Assembly: GCF_004345025.1 (NCBI RefSeq)
Contig: NZ_CP037745.1
Span: forward strand, 2,294,001-2,358,000
Origin: Rheinheimera sp. D18
GTDB taxonomy: Bacteria > Pseudomonadota > Gammaproteobacteria > Enterobacterales > Alteromonadaceae
DNA: 64,000 nt
Direction: 5' to 3'
The notes beneath the pieces were generated by a model. That model saw only the letters and a list, made by a program, of their open reading frames with translations. It ran no database searches and was not told where the DNA came from. Below, one piece after another: positions 10,920 to 20,901 of the stretch. Position 1 is the first letter of the stretch. Each line of letters opens with the position of its first letter. The position numbers and the translations under genes were made by a program.

Positions 10920-13900
10920 TCAGAACTTGTAACTAACGCCTACTTTAACTCTCCATGTTGACTCTTCTGAATCAAAGATGCTCCAGTTGTTTGTATCTAC
11001 ACCACCAAATACTGGCTCATATATATAGCGACCTTGGCTATCCAAGCCAGCGAAATCTACTATTGAAGAATTTGTGAACTCTTGGCGTAACACTTTACCT
11101 TTACTGCTGTCGATCAAGTTCAGCAAATTATTAACTGTAAAGTAGATTACACCTTTATGGCCATCAGCAAACCCAGGAACTTCTTGCTGGAACTGGAAGT
11201 CAAGTGCGGATACCCATGGAGATTTTCCTGTGCCTTTTGGCGCGAAACCACCAGCATATTGATCTAAGCCGACAGCAGCAAAGTTAGCCATCAGATCATC
11301 ATAAGAAATAGTGCTTTCAGGACTAAGGTTTGGATCATTTGCACCAGTTGGGATATAAGGCAAGTATGAGCTTGCACTTGCAAACGACGAAGTCTGATCT
11401 CCAAACCCGTAGTCGTTAAACATACCCATTACCCAACTAAAACTGGTGCCAGAGCGTCTCTGGAAGAACAAATTGAACTTAGAAGCATATCCACTGAAGA
11501 ATTCAGTACTGTAACCAACGGTTAACTTGAAGCTGTGTTCAACTTCGTAGTCAGCAGTTCCAACTAAAGCCTCATTTCTATCACGGACTATATTGAAACG
11601 GTAGTTTGACGTCGCTGTTGAAGAAGTGCCCGGGTTACCTTCCTCAATGTCCTGATTTGTGTAAGAAGTATACACACTTAAACCACTATCCCAGTTTTTA
11701 GCTAATGATGTTGTCCAAATCCATGCTTTACCGTCAACATCTTCATTAGTTAACAATAGATCATAGTGGCCAGTTGGTGCATCAGCATCACACGGCTCAT
11801 AGGTATTAACACCCGCGGCTGTTTGGCCACTGACACAGCGGGAAATATCAACCCACTGAGAATTGTCAGTCATCCATTTACGCATCACTTCAGTGTTCCA
11901 GTAAAAATCTTCACCAACACCCGGAATATCAAAACGATAGTCTACTGCTAAGCGAGCAATCCAATCAGATGGCATCTTGTAGTTTGGATCAATACTATTT
12001 GTATCACCGTCACCTGGGTACATCGCAGCTAAAATTGGTGCTGGAATATTCTTCAGGTCAGCGTTACGTATAGTAGACCGGTTAATTGAACCGTTTGGTT
12101 TAAATGTGCGGGTGAAATCTGGGTGCACATTATAAATTTCATCATATTGAGGCTGAACTAAAGAATAGCCATCATTCGAAAATGAGTTTGAAACCCAAAC
12201 ATTTGGTTTGCCACCTGAGAAGCGCCCTACACCGGCACGCACAGTTACATCGTCTGTAGCTGTCCACTTGAAATCAACCCGCGGTAACAAAATGTCTAAC
12301 CCATCAAGGTTTTCTTGATTGCTAAAACCATAACGCTCAACATAATTTGGATTTAGCGCTGGCTTATCACTCACATTGTAACGCTCATAGCGAAGACCTA
12401 AGCCCAGCTCCATCGAGTCATTTAAATACCAGTTATCCTGCACATACAGATTTGTCATGCCCAGGCTAAAATCGGCAGCCGCATCACTAGCTACGTTAGT
12501 AAAAGCATTTTCATAAGTAAAACCACTTGCAACTCGGTTTTCAAAATCTGCAATGCTATCAAATGTCCAAGTGCCTAGAGAGTTTCGTACAAAAATATTG
12601 AATACATCTAACTTACTGTATTCGCCACCGAATTTAAGCTGGTGGTCACCAAGTAAATAAGTGAATTTTGCACCAATTTTCATATCGCTATTTTGCAACT
12701 CATTTGCATGGCGATTAGAGTCTGGACCAAAATTCAGAGTGCCGGTTCCGGTACGGACGTTGATATCACCAAACTCTCTGGTTTTCAACGCTGAAATCGA
12801 TTCTACATCTTTGTAATTGAAGTAAATTTCGCTGGATAAATCAACTGTCCAGTCTGAGAACAAAGAAAAGCGATACAATTCCATATTCTGGGTATAATCG
12901 TACCAGTTTGTATCTAACTGCAGAGTGCTGTTACCGGTGCTTTGGTTGCGCAGGTTATTGCCTTCTGTCAGGTTGTATGTAAACGACGCGCGATGATCGT
13001 TATTAATGTTCCAATCCAGCTTCAACAAAAGGTTTTCATTTTCTGTGTCAGATGCTGAATTCCACTCACCGGCGTCTACACCATAAACCCGCTGAGCAAT
13101 TTCTTTAATTTGATCGTACTGTTCTGAAGTAACACGGCTGTCGTTCGCAGCACCGCTGCCCGCTGGGCCATACTCAACCTGAGTTGGCTCTTTTGATTTT
13201 TCGTAGTTTAAGAAGAAAAACAGCTGATCTTTAACAATCGGGCCACCAAGAGCAAAGCTGTAAGTATCACGCTCGAAATCCAGTGGTACATCGCCGCTCA
13301 CAGGATGCTTGGGAGTACCGGCCCATGAATCGCTCATTTTTTCGTAGCTAAAAGAGCCATGAAATTCATTAGTACCAGATTTAGTTACAGCATTTATACG
13401 ACCACCGGAAAAACCACCTTCAGAAGCATCAAAAGGCGCAACATCAACAGAAACCTGCTCTACTGCATCTAAAGAGATAGGTGAACGCTGAGTAGGATAC
13501 CCATTAGTATTCAAGCCGAAGTCATCGTTAACGCCAACACCGTCAATTGAAATACTGTTATATCGTGGATTTGAACCACCAATGCTTAATGGAGCATCAG
13601 CACCAGGCAATAAATTCACATAAGGGTTCATCCGCGCAACCTCTTTCAGGTCACGGTTAAACGTAGGCGAGTTGGTAATGTCATCAGCACTGAAATAACT
13701 GCTACTACCGTTGTTCGACGTACCAGCGATTGCGGCACCCGTAACAGCAATGCGCTCTACCTGACTGGCTTCTAATTGAGCAGTTAGACGGAAAGCCTCA
13801 CCCAGAGATAAAAAAACATCATTATACGTTTTGGTACCTTCTGCACTGGTAATCGTAATAACGTAGGGACCGCCAACACGCAAACCTGAGCTAGAAAAGG

Positions 13901-14096
13901 CACCAGAGCTGTTTGTTGTAGCAACAGAGCGTGTTCCAGAAGGTACGTGAAGAATATCCACCCGGGCATCTTCAGCAACCTGCCCAGCGGCTGTTACCAC
14001 GTTACCTCGAATAGCAGAAGATGTTTCTTGCGCTACTGCGAGATTGTTCGCACCAATAGCAAGTGTGATAGCAATAGCTAAGTGTTTAATTTTCAT
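10920..14096 (-). CDS. Oar-like TonB-dependent outer membrane receptor
   Basis: A 1058-residue protein. A signal peptide (about 1-22, ending ANNLAVA) is followed by a carboxypeptidase-regulatory-like domain (about 26-112, IRGNVVTAAGQVAEDARV), a TonB-box-like VERIAVTG near 113-120, a plug domain (about 130-245) and a long beta-barrel ending in an aromatic residue (WRVKVGVSYKF), typical for outer membrane insertion. This layout matches the Oar group of TonB-dependent receptors in Alteromonadales, which take up large or polymeric nutrients. The ligand is unknown. A secreted EEP hydrolase is divergent upstream and a nucleoside salvage operon lies downstream on the same strand, so a nucleic-acid or phospho-substrate is possible. 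Confidence 0.92.
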   Translation of the reverse strand: MKIKHLAIAITLAIGANNLAVAQETSSAIRGNVVTAAGQVAEDARVDILHVPSGTRSVATTNSSGAFSSSGLRVGGPYVITITSAEGTKTYNDVFLSLGEAFRLTAQLEASQVERIAVTGAAIAGTSNNGSSSYFSADDITNSPTFNRDLKEVARMNPYVNLLPGADAPLSIGGSNPRYNSISIDGVGVNDDFGLNTNGYPTQRSPISLDAVEQVSVDVAPFDASEGGFSGGRINAVTKSGTNEFHGSFSYEKMSDSWAGTPKHPVSGDVPLDFERDTYSFALGGPIVKDQLFFFLNYEKSKEPTQVEYGPAGSGAANDSRVTSEQYDQIKEIAQRVYGVDAGEWNSASDTENENLLLKLDWNINNDHRASFTYNLTEGNNLRNQSTGNSTLQLDTNWYDYTQNMELYRFSLFSDWTVDLSSEIYFNYKDVESISALKTREFGDINVRTGTGTLNFGPDSNRHANELQNSDMKIGAKFTYLLGDHQLKFGGEYSKLDVFNIFVRNSLGTWTFDSIADFENRVASGFTYENAFTNVASDAAADFSLGMTNLYVQDNWYLNDSMELGLGLRYERYNVSDKPALNPNYVERYGFSNQENLDGLDILLPRVDFKWTATDDVTVRAGVGRFSGGKPNVWVSNSFSNDGYSLVQPQYDEIYNVHPDFTRTFKPNGSINRSTIRNADLKNIPAPILAAMYPGDGDTNSIDPNYKMPSDWIARLAVDYRFDIPGVGEDFYWNTEVMRKWMTDNSQWVDISRCVSGQTAAGVNTYEPCDADAPTGHYDLLLTNEDVDGKAWIWTTSLAKNWDSGLSVYTSYTNQDIEEGNPGTSSTATSNYRFNIVRDRNEALVGTADYEVEHSFKLTVGYSTEFFSGYASKFNLFFQRRSGTSFSWVMGMFNDYGFGDQTSSFASASSYLPYIPTGANDPNLSPESTISYDDLMANFAAVGLDQYAGGFAPKGTGKSPWVSALDFQFQQEVPGFADGHKGVIYFTVNNLLNLIDSSKGKVLRQEFTNSSIVDFAGLDSQGRYIYEPVFGGVDTNNWSIFDSEESTWRVKVGVSYKF

Positions 14097-14409
14097 ATCG
14101 TATTTTCACCTGGTAGTTATCGGTTTTAAATCAATTTATTTGTAGACAAACACTGTTTTCAATTTAGTAATGGATAATACTAAAAACATATTACATTTTT
14201 ATTACATTGATTTGATTTAACAGAACTTTTTGCCTTCGCACTTGTCTAAGGCGATAGTGTTATAATTGTAACATAGCTGGTAAGAGTTGCGCACTGTTCA
14301 GGTGAAAAACGCTGAAAAAAACTACAGCCTCAATGTTTTCAAGCCTTTACTGGTTTTTATTGCTCAAGCGCCTTATGCTATTACGGCGTTTTATTACTAA
14401 GTTGCCCGA
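14097..14409. other. Divergent intergenic region, TonB receptor / EEP hydrolase
   Basis: 313 bp without a gene. It is A/T-rich near the receptor start, with TTACATTTTTATTACATTG around 14190-14210. TATAAT lies at 14260-14265 in the rightward direction but without a convincing -35. I see no clear operator or terminator. It must hold the promoters of both flanking genes. Confidence 0.5.
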
Positions 14410-15597
14410 ATGAACAAAACCTCTATTACTCTTTATTTAAGTGCGTTAATTAGCCTTGGAGCCTCGTTAAACATGAGCGCCAGTGAAGTTACCTTTGCCA
14501 CTTTCAATGTTAGCATGGAAGCACAAAATTACCTGCCAAGAGGCGAAAACGGCAGTGCCGCGGTATTGGAACAATTACTACAAACCGACGAGCAACCCCA
14601 GATCCGCAATATTGCCCAGATTATTCAATTAGTACGGCCAGATGTGCTGCTACTTAATGAATTTGACTATATTGCTGATAGCGATAAAGGCATAAAAGCT
14701 TTTATTACTAACTACTTAAATAAAGATCAGGGCGATGCTAAGGCTATTAATTATCCTTATTTTTACTACAATACGGTTAATACTGGCCAACCTAGCCCTT
14801 ATGATTTAGATAACGATGGTAAAGCAACGGGCACGGGGGCTGATGCCTGGGGGTTTGGTTTTTACCCTGGCCAATACGGCATGGTGTTGCTGTCTAAGTT
14901 TCCAATTGACGTCAATAACGTGCGCACATTTCAGCATTTTAAATGGCGGGACATGCCAAACTTTATGCCAACCAAAAAAGCTGATGGTAGCCCATGGTAT
15001 AGTAAAGAGGCCTGGCATGAGTTTCCGCTTTCATCTAAAAGCCACTGGGATATTCCGCTAAACATCAATGGTAAAACAGTGCATGTATTAGCCAGTCACC
15101 CTACACCGCCAGTATTTGATGGCAAAGAAAACCGTAACGGTATTCGTAACCATGATGAAGTGCGTTTTTGGGTAGATTACCTAACTGCGGGCGAAAACAA
15201 TTATATTTATGATGATAACGGCAACAAAGGTGGCTTAGCCAATACGGCTAGTTTTGTGCTGTTGGGCGATCAAAATTCATCAGCTGATGGTGAAGGTGAT
15301 GCGTTAAATAGTGGTATTAGTGCATTGTATAACCATGCCAGAGTGAATAATCAGCTGCCACCGCAAAGTAAAGGCGGCGCAGAGCATACGCCGAATAACG
15401 CCAAGGCAGCATTTCATACTGCTGATTGGCGCATGCGGGCTGATTACGTATTACCGTCTAAAGCGGGTTTTGTCTTAAAACAAAGCGGTGTATTTTGGCC
15501 AGAAAAAGCAGATGCTTTATATCCGTTGGTAGGATCTCGTGGCGCGAGTTCAGATCATCGTTTGGTATGGGTAAAGTTAGAACTTAGCGCTGAGTAA
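14410..15597 (+). CDS. Secreted endonuclease/exonuclease/phosphatase (EEP) family protein
   Basis: A 395-residue protein with a signal peptide (about 1-24, ending NMSAS). EEP-fold active-site motifs follow in order: TFNVS (near 31), LLLNEFD (Glu, near 83), LASHPTPP, LLGDQNSS (Asp/Asn of the GDxN motif) and ASSDHRLVW (SDH) at the C-terminus. This is the metal-dependent phosphodiesterase/phosphomonoesterase fold of DNase I and sphingomyelinase. Export implies action on extracellular nucleic acid or phosphoester. It is divergent from the Oar-like receptor and close to nucleoside salvage genes. The exact substrate cannot be read; no strong Shine-Dalgarno is visible before the ATG. Confidence 0.87.
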   Translation: MNKTSITLYLSALISLGASLNMSASEVTFATFNVSMEAQNYLPRGENGSAAVLEQLLQTDEQPQIRNIAQIIQLVRPDVLLLNEFDYIADSDKGIKAFITNYLNKDQGDAKAINYPYFYYNTVNTGQPSPYDLDNDGKATGTGADAWGFGFYPGQYGMVLLSKFPIDVNNVRTFQHFKWRDMPNFMPTKKADGSPWYSKEAWHEFPLSSKSHWDIPLNINGKTVHVLASHPTPPVFDGKENRNGIRNHDEVRFWVDYLTAGENNYIYDDNGNKGGLANTASFVLLGDQNSSADGEGDALNSGISALYNHARVNNQLPPQSKGGAEHTPNNAKAAFHTADWRMRADYVLPSKAGFVLKQSGVFWPEKADALYPLVGSRGASSDHRLVWVKLELSAE

Positions 15598-15605
15598 TCA
15601 GCGCT
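15586..15605. terminator. Hairpin at the EEP stop codon
   Basis: AGCGCTGA (15586-15593) and TCAGCGCT (15598-15605) form an 8-bp stem that contains the EEP stop codon in its loop. It lies between two convergent genes and could stop both transcripts, but neither side has a proper T-run, so it is not a textbook terminator. Confidence 0.35.
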
Positions 15606-15625
15606 TAAGCCTGTTAACTAGATAA

Positions 15626-16708
15626 TTAAAAACGTTTAGTTAAGTTCTGAATATGTACGGTAACCTCTTCACGGTCATGGTACAAATGCTTAGCTTGTAA
15701 ACGATATTTAATACCAGCATCAATCAAACGCTGCTCCAACTGCTGAAGTATTTCGCTTACGGTTTCATAGCGTTTTTTCATTGGTAATTTAAGGTTAAAA
15801 ATAGTTTCTTGGCACCAGCCATTAACTAACCAATCACCAATGCGTTCAGCTACGCGTTGTGGCTGCTCTATCATGTCGCAGACTAACCAATAAACATTAT
15901 TTTTGTGTGGTTCAAATTTAAAACCATCAACCATTAAATGCCGCACCTGACCGGTTTCCATTAGCGATTCTGCCATAGGGCCGTTATCTATCGCTGTTAC
16001 CATCATGCTGCGTTTTACTAGCTGGTAAGTCCAACCGCCTGGGCTTGCCCCTAAATCTACCGCTCGCATACCGCCAGAAAGACGCTGATCCCACTCTTGC
16101 TTAGGTATAAACTGTAAGAAAGCTTCTTCTAATTTTAATGTGCTGCGGCTAGGTGCTTCATTGGGAAATTTAAGCCGCATAATGCCATTTTCTAATGGGC
16201 TATTATTTTCAGAGTACGATAACGCCACATAACCTTGCTGCCCTGTTAATAAAAACACATGCAACACAGGCGCACGCTTTTGCTCCTTAGGCAATAAAAC
16301 ACCCGCTTTTCGCAGTGCTTGGCGCAGAGGTACCGTTAATTTACGCGCTAATGTAGAAAGGGTTTTCCCGTCGTTGGTCTCTGGATACTCTACCCTTATT
16401 TCACCACAACCACTTAGCTCGGCGGCGAGCACGGCTTCAAGTATCGGAGCAATACGATCTGCAGCAGGTAGCTCTAATAGCTCAGCCTGCAGTAAGCTCC
16501 ATTGGCGAATAAAAATAAATTGCTCGAAGTCATAATCACGATAAAACTCAGCCAGGCTGTTAGCGTCATAAGCTTCAAAAATAACAAAAGCACTATCGCT
16601 GGTTAGCTTGCAGTAACCAAAAACATTGTGTAAACCGGCCTTGTCTTGAATTTCCGCTGCACACTCTTTTTCAAAACCGGCGCGACAATATAGTAACAGT
16701 TGTCTCAT
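15626..16708 (-). CDS. rlmM: 23S rRNA (cytidine-2498-2'-O)-methyltransferase RlmM
   Basis: A 360-residue protein (E. coli RlmM 366). The N-terminal THUMP-like part is followed by an RrmJ-type SAM methyltransferase domain with the SAM loop AVDLGASPGGWTYQL (near 217). It adds a 2'-O-methyl group to C2498 in the peptidyl transferase loop of 23S rRNA before 50S assembly. It lies directly after ygdD (1 bp gap), preserving the gcvA-ygdD-rlmM order of E. coli. Probably cotranscribed with ygdD. Confidence 0.95.
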   Translation of the reverse strand: MRQLLLYCRAGFEKECAAEIQDKAGLHNVFGYCKLTSDSAFVIFEAYDANSLAEFYRDYDFEQFIFIRQWSLLQAELLELPAADRIAPILEAVLAAELSGCGEIRVEYPETNDGKTLSTLARKLTVPLRQALRKAGVLLPKEQKRAPVLHVFLLTGQQGYVALSYSENNSPLENGIMRLKFPNEAPSRSTLKLEEAFLQFIPKQEWDQRLSGGMRAVDLGASPGGWTYQLVKRSMMVTAIDNGPMAESLMETGQVRHLMVDGFKFEPHKNNVYWLVCDMIEQPQRVAERIGDWLVNGWCQETIFNLKLPMKKRYETVSEILQQLEQRLIDAGIKYRLQAKHLYHDREEVTVHIQNLTKRF

Positions 16709-16709
16709 A

Positions 16710-17087
16710 TTAACTCCGCCGCCAAGCCGTTACCGCAAGTAGCAGCCAGGCAGCTATAAGTAACTGGCCGCCTATAGGCGCCAGCTGCGAATAATAAAAC
16801 GGCAAGGCAAATACCCCTGCCAGTATAGTCCAAACAAAACACCACAAACCTAGGTGCCATAAAAGCGCCACCAGTTTGGTTAGCTTAGCTTCACTACGTT
16901 GCTGGGCTAACACCAACAACGCTAGGGTATGAAATGCGAGTAATGCTAGCGCGCTAACAACACGCGCCGCACTTTGCTCGGTTAAACTGGCCTGCCACAA
17001 ATGCATTAACAAGGCACTTAAACCAACAACAGACGCACCATAAAGCGCAGTTACACTATTATTTATTTGCCAAAAGTATTTCATCAA
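16710..17087 (-). CDS. ygdD: DUF423 family membrane protein (YgdD-like)
   Basis: A 125-residue protein with four predicted membrane helices, matching the DUF423/YgdD family in length and in its position between gcvA and rlmM. The first helix begins around residue 14 (ALYGASVVGLSALLMHL). The family has no established biochemical role. Its start overlaps the end of the upstream alpha/beta hydrolase gene by 29 bp, indicating translational coupling. Confidence 0.85.
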   Translation of the reverse strand: MMKYFWQINNSVTALYGASVVGLSALLMHLWQASLTEQSAARVVSALALLAFHTLALLVLAQQRSEAKLTKLVALLWHLGLWCFVWTILAGVFALPFYYSQLAPIGGQLLIAAWLLLAVTAWRRS

Positions 17088-17697
17088 TTTCCCTGCTACA
17101 AAATTGCGCGGCTTGAATAATTAACTGCATGTGGGTGGTACCGCTTTTTACTCTAGGTTTTAAATCATGGTCGCCATCAGTTAACCAATAGATCTCAACA
17201 TAGTCCCAGTGTTTATCAAGTAATTCGCACGCACTACCAAACACATCGCGCTCGCCTTGGGCAATAAATAATGGGCAGCTTAATCTGGCAAAGTGCTCGG
17301 TGCGCCAGCTGTCTTTTTTCGGTGCATGAAACGGATAACCAAAGGCAAATACGCCCTGCACTTTCGCTTGCGCCGTTAGCATACTTGCCACCCGACCGCC
17401 CATCGATTTACCGCCAATAAACAGTGGTAAATCATTATTAACCTTCGCTAGTTGTGCAACATACTGCTGCTGCAACGCAGGTAACTTTTCTGGCAAACTA
17501 CGTTTACCACTATCAAGCATGCGCTGCATATAGGCAAAATTAAAACGCCAAACTTCAATACCCCGTAATGCCAACTGTTCAGCCAGTAGCTGCATAAAAT
17601 CACTATTCGCTGCCGCGCCTGCGCCGTGTGCTAACAATAAACGCGCTTTAGGTTGCACTGCGTTGTTGATAATAATCTCAGTCAAGCACCACCGCAT
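17059..17697 (-). CDS. Alpha/beta hydrolase of the KANL3/Tex30 type
   Basis: About 212 residues with an alpha/beta hydrolase core: LLLAHGAGAAANSDFM (oxyanion side), the nucleophile elbow GGKSMGGR with the likely catalytic Ser, and the late ERDVFG and DGDHDL motifs for acid and His. This fits the bacterial KANL3/Tex30-like group (COG3571), whose substrates are unknown. I chose ATG at 17697 over an upstream TTG at 17718; either start overlaps the end of gcvA, and the gene's end overlaps ygdD by 29 bp. It is thus wedged tightly into the conserved gcvA-ygdD pair. Confidence 0.8.
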   Translation of the reverse strand: MRWCLTEIIINNAVQPKARLLLAHGAGAAANSDFMQLLAEQLALRGIEVWRFNFAYMQRMLDSGKRSLPEKLPALQQQYVAQLAKVNNDLPLFIGGKSMGGRVASMLTAQAKVQGVFAFGYPFHAPKKDSWRTEHFARLSCPLFIAQGERDVFGSACELLDKHWDYVEIYWLTDGDHDLKPRVKSGTTHMQLIIQAAQFCSREIDEILLANK

Positions 17698-18613
17698 TAG
17701 TAAACTGTTGCTCAGCAAACTCCGCTTGCTCAGCTTCTACCATAGCCACCATCCACTGGCGAAATGCAGTAATTTTACCCAGTTCGGTTTGGCTTTCTCG
17801 GCAAACAAGATAATAGGCATCTTTTGAAATTAACACATGGTTAAACGGCACAATTAATCGGCCAGAATTAATATCTGGCCTAGCTAATACGTTATGCGCC
17901 AGTGCTACGCCTTGGCCATGAATAGCCGCTTGCAACACCATAGACGAGTGGCTAAAAATAGGCCCTTGGTTAACGTTAAAATGCTTATAGTTTTGCGTTG
18001 TAAACCACGCCTTCCAAGCTCGGCGCGAGCCATCATGTAATAAATTATGATGCTGCAAGTCAGTTGGCTCAGACAGCGGTTTACTGCTATTTAACAGCAA
18101 TGGCGAACATACTGGCAACAAGTACTCTGTATGCAGTTTATCGGCATGTAAATTACGCCATGTTCCGCGGCCGTAATAAATTGCCACGTCAACATCATCG
18201 GTAAGCGAACCTTCGTCAAGATCAACCGCCTTAATTCGCACGTCGATATCAGGGCGTTGCTCGCTAAATAAGTTAAGCCGTGGTACTAGCCACTGAATAG
18301 CAAAACTCGGCTGTAAACTTACGGTTAAAGAGCCTTTTGCACCACGAGCAAGTAGCTTTTCAGTTGATTCATGTAGCTGTAAAAATATTTCTTTAATATC
18401 AAGAAAGTAGCTTTGGCCTTCTTCGGTTAATAATAATGAGCGATTTTTTCGCATAAAAAGTTTCAGGCCAAGATGATCTTCCAGCGCTTTAATTTGATGA
18501 CTAATAGCAGCTTGCGTAACATACATTTCTTCAGCAGCTTTAGTAAAACTTAAATGCCGCGCGGCAGTTTCAAACGCTTTTAATGCATTAAGCGGGGGCA
18601 GACGACGTGCCAT
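17678..18613 (-). CDS. gcvA: LysR-type regulator GcvA
   Basis: A 311-residue LysR regulator. The N-terminal winged helix RRLPPLNALKAFETAARH...FTKAAEEM...TQAAISHQIKALE is almost identical to E. coli GcvA, and the effector domain shares AVDLDEG, FSHSSMVLQAAIHGQGVAL and GKITAFRQW. GcvA activates or represses the glycine cleavage operon depending on glycine and purine levels. The target gcv operon is not in this window. It is the first gene of gcvA-hydrolase-ygdD-rlmM. Confidence 0.92.
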   Translation of the reverse strand: MARRLPPLNALKAFETAARHLSFTKAAEEMYVTQAAISHQIKALEDHLGLKLFMRKNRSLLLTEEGQSYFLDIKEIFLQLHESTEKLLARGAKGSLTVSLQPSFAIQWLVPRLNLFSEQRPDIDVRIKAVDLDEGSLTDDVDVAIYYGRGTWRNLHADKLHTEYLLPVCSPLLLNSSKPLSEPTDLQHHNLLHDGSRRAWKAWFTTQNYKHFNVNQGPIFSHSSMVLQAAIHGQGVALAHNVLARPDINSGRLIVPFNHVLISKDAYYLVCRESQTELGKITAFRQWMVAMVEAEQAEFAEQQFTNAVVLD

Positions 18614-18694
18614 AACATCTCATTAGTTATTAAATTTTCTAATCTGAACTATAGACTGACATTAGCAGTTAGCCAGCATAGTATTAAGCTGCTA

Positions 18695-18967
18695 CTACTT
18701 TTCTACTGGCTTATAACCTTCAATTTCAACCTCTTCGCCTTTAAATAGAAAAGCTTCCATTTGGCTTTCTAAAAATTGGCGATGCTCTGGATTCATCATG
18801 TTTAGTTTTTTTTCATTAATCAGCATTATTTGCTTTGCTTGCCAAAGTGCAAAAGCCTCCTTGCTAATAGAGTTGAAAATTTTCTTGCCAAGATCACCGG
18901 GATATAACTGAAAATCTAATCCTGACGCGTCTTTTTTTAAATATTCACAAAATACGGTACGGCTCAT
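18695..18967 (-). CDS. yggX: Probable Fe(2+)-trafficking protein YggX
   Basis: A 90-residue protein nearly identical in length and sequence to the YggX family: starts [12 protein letters not shown] with the conserved Cys7, then [20 protein letters not shown] and [13 protein letters not shown]. The family protects iron-sulfur clusters from oxidation and is linked to cytosolic iron handling. It lies 2 bp behind mutY, which makes an iron-sulfur enzyme, as in E. coli, so the two are cotranscribed. Confidence 0.96.
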   Translation of the reverse strand: MSRTVFCEYLKKDASGLDFQLYPGDLGKKIFNSISKEAFALWQAKQIMLINEKKLNMMNPEHRQFLESQMEAFLFKGEEVEIEGYKPVEK

Positions 18968-18969
18968 AG

Positions 18970-20070
18970 TTAATTATCCTTTTGCTGCGAGTTTAACGCT
19001 ATCAATTGTTGAAACAGCTGCTTTGCCGGTGCCGACAAACCAACCTCAGGAATGGCATCTATTGTAAACCAAGTTGGCGCCGATTGCTCCTGTACTGCAG
19101 TGGGCTTACTACTCAGTTTTATCAGTAACGGCTGGATCCACAGATGAAAATGACTAAACGTATGGCGAAAACCTGCTAACTCGTGGCTATGTTCTAATTG
19201 TAAGCCTTGTTGCAATATAAAGTGCGCACGTTCAGCACCTGAGCTAAATTCAAGAAAGCCAAATAAACCTCCCCACAGGCCAGATGCTGCACGTTGCAGT
19301 AATTGAACGCTATTATCATGTTGCACTAATAACCAAAAACTCTGTTTTTCTGGTAGCGTTTTTTTGGCTTTTTTACCTGGATATTGTGTTTGTTCACCAG
19401 TTAATGCTGCAGCGCAGCGCAACTTCAGCGGGCACGCCGCACAGTTTGGCTTACTGCGGCTACATAGGCTAGCGCCTAAATCCATCATCGCTTGATTAAA
19501 CTCAGTCACATTTTGCTGTGGTGTAACTTGTTCAGCCAATTGCCACAGTTGTTGCTCTACCGCTTTTTGCCCAGGCCAACCCGCTACAGCTGAAAACCGC
19601 GCCAATACGCGCTTACAGTTGCCATCTAAGATAGCAAAATGCTGACCAAGCGCTAACGACAATATAGCGCCTGCAGTTGATCGCCCAATACCCGGCAGGG
19701 CCAAAACCTGAGTAAAATCTGTCGGGAATTCGCCCTGATAATCAGTAACAATTTGTTGGGCGGCCTTATGTAAATTTCGCGCTCTAGCGTAATAACCAAG
19801 GCCAGTCCACAAGTGTAATACGTCATCTAACGGTGCAGCGGCTAAGGTACGAATATCAGGAAACTGACTGATAAAGCGCTCAAAGTAAGGAATAACGGTG
19901 GCAACTTGTGTTTGTTGCAACATCACTTCACTTAACCAGGTTTTATAAGGGCTTTTATCTAACTGCCATGGCAAAGTTTTACGTCCATGCTGCTGATACC
20001 AGCTAACCAACTGATTTGAAAACCAAACTGAGTCCTGTTGCTGCAACGTAATTAGCCTATTATTGAACAT
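18970..20070 (-). CDS. mutY: Adenine DNA glycosylase MutY
   Basis: A 366-residue protein. The catalytic Glu lies in [10 protein letters not shown], the helix-hairpin-helix in [13 protein letters not shown] and the catalytic Asp in [13 protein letters not shown]. Four cysteines in C-x6-C-x2-C-x5-C ([17 protein letters not shown]) bind the [4Fe-4S] cluster, and a C-terminal NUDIX-like domain recognises 8-oxoG. It removes A mispaired with 8-oxoG. The ATG at 20070 was chosen because it matches the family N-terminus; a further 44-codon upstream extension has no similarity. Divergent from trmB as in E. coli. Confidence 0.95.
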   Translation of the reverse strand: MFNNRLITLQQQDSVWFSNQLVSWYQQHGRKTLPWQLDKSPYKTWLSEVMLQQTQVATVIPYFERFISQFPDIRTLAAAPLDDVLHLWTGLGYYARARNLHKAAQQIVTDYQGEFPTDFTQVLALPGIGRSTAGAILSLALGQHFAILDGNCKRVLARFSAVAGWPGQKAVEQQLWQLAEQVTPQQNVTEFNQAMMDLGASLCSRSKPNCAACPLKLRCAAALTGEQTQYPGKKAKKTLPEKQSFWLLVQHDNSVQLLQRAASGLWGGLFGFLEFSSGAERAHFILQQGLQLEHSHELAGFRHTFSHFHLWIQPLLIKLSSKPTAVQEQSAPTWFTIDAIPEVGLSAPAKQLFQQLIALNSQQKDN

Positions 20071-20178
20071 TGCGCGCAGTATAAGCAGCATAGAATTGCT
20101 TGCCAACCATAATCGCAGTTGAGCAAAGCTCGCAATACAAGGATAATGCCGGCCATTGATGATTATGCGGAGCAACAC

Positions 20179-20901
20179 ATGACAGATAGTACCCAGCAGC
20201 AAGACGAAAAGGCGGACAGCAATACCTATATGCGAAAGATCCGCTCTTTTGTATTGCGCGAAGGCCGCTTAACTAAGGGCCAACAACATGCGCTGGATAC
20301 CTACTGGGCAGATTACGGTTTAGCTTATCAACCACAAGCGTTAGCACTAGACGACGTGTTTGGTCGCAGTAGTGAAAAGGTGCTAGAAATTGGCTTTGGT
20401 ATGGGTAAGTCTTTAGTGCAAATGGCTAAAGCCGCACCAGAAAAAGATTTTATTGGTATTGAAGTACACCGCCCAGGCGTAGGTGCTTGTTTATCAGAGG
20501 CGGTAAACGAGCAGGTAAAAAACCTAAAAGTATTTGAACACGATGCGGTTGAAGTTTTAGCTAACACTATTGCCGACAATAGCCTAGATACCGTGCAACT
20601 GTTTTTTCCAGATCCTTGGCACAAAAAGCGTCATCATAAAAGACGTATTGTGCAAAGTGAATTTGTACAATTATTGCGTAAAAAGCTAAAACCAAACGGT
20701 GTTTTTCATATGGCCACAGATTGGCAAAACTATGCTGAACACATGCTTGAAGTAATGCGGACTGCTGAAGGCTTCAGCAATTTATCTAACGATAATACCT
20801 ATGTAGCACGGCCAGAACATCGGCCACTAACAAAATTTGAGCAACGTGGTCAGCGTCTTGGTCATGGTGTGTGGGATTTGATGTTTAAGAAGGAAAGCTA
20901 G
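20179..20901 (+). CDS. trmB: tRNA (guanine-N7-)-methyltransferase TrmB
   Basis: A 240-residue SAM-dependent methyltransferase with the signatures [27 protein letters not shown] and [16 protein letters not shown]. It forms m7G46 in the variable loop of many tRNAs. The ATG at 20179 follows GGAG (20169-20172); a longer reading frame to 20119 would add 20 residues unlike the family. Divergent from mutY and abutting rsmC, so translation is probably coupled. Confidence 0.95.
   Translation: MTDSTQQQDEKADSNTYMRKIRSFVLREGRLTKGQQHALDTYWADYGLAYQPQALALDDVFGRSSEKVLEIGFGMGKSLVQMAKAAPEKDFIGIEVHRPGVGACLSEAVNEQVKNLKVFEHDAVEVLANTIADNSLDTVQLFFPDPWHKKRHHKRRIVQSEFVQLLRKKLKPNGVFHMATDWQNYAEHMLEVMRTAEGFSNLSNDNTYVARPEHRPLTKFEQRGQRLGHGVWDLMFKKES

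Noticed and set aside
20071-20202. Extended start for mutY
   Set aside because: The added 44 residues are unlike MutY and would run through the trmB control region; ATG at 20070 fits the family.
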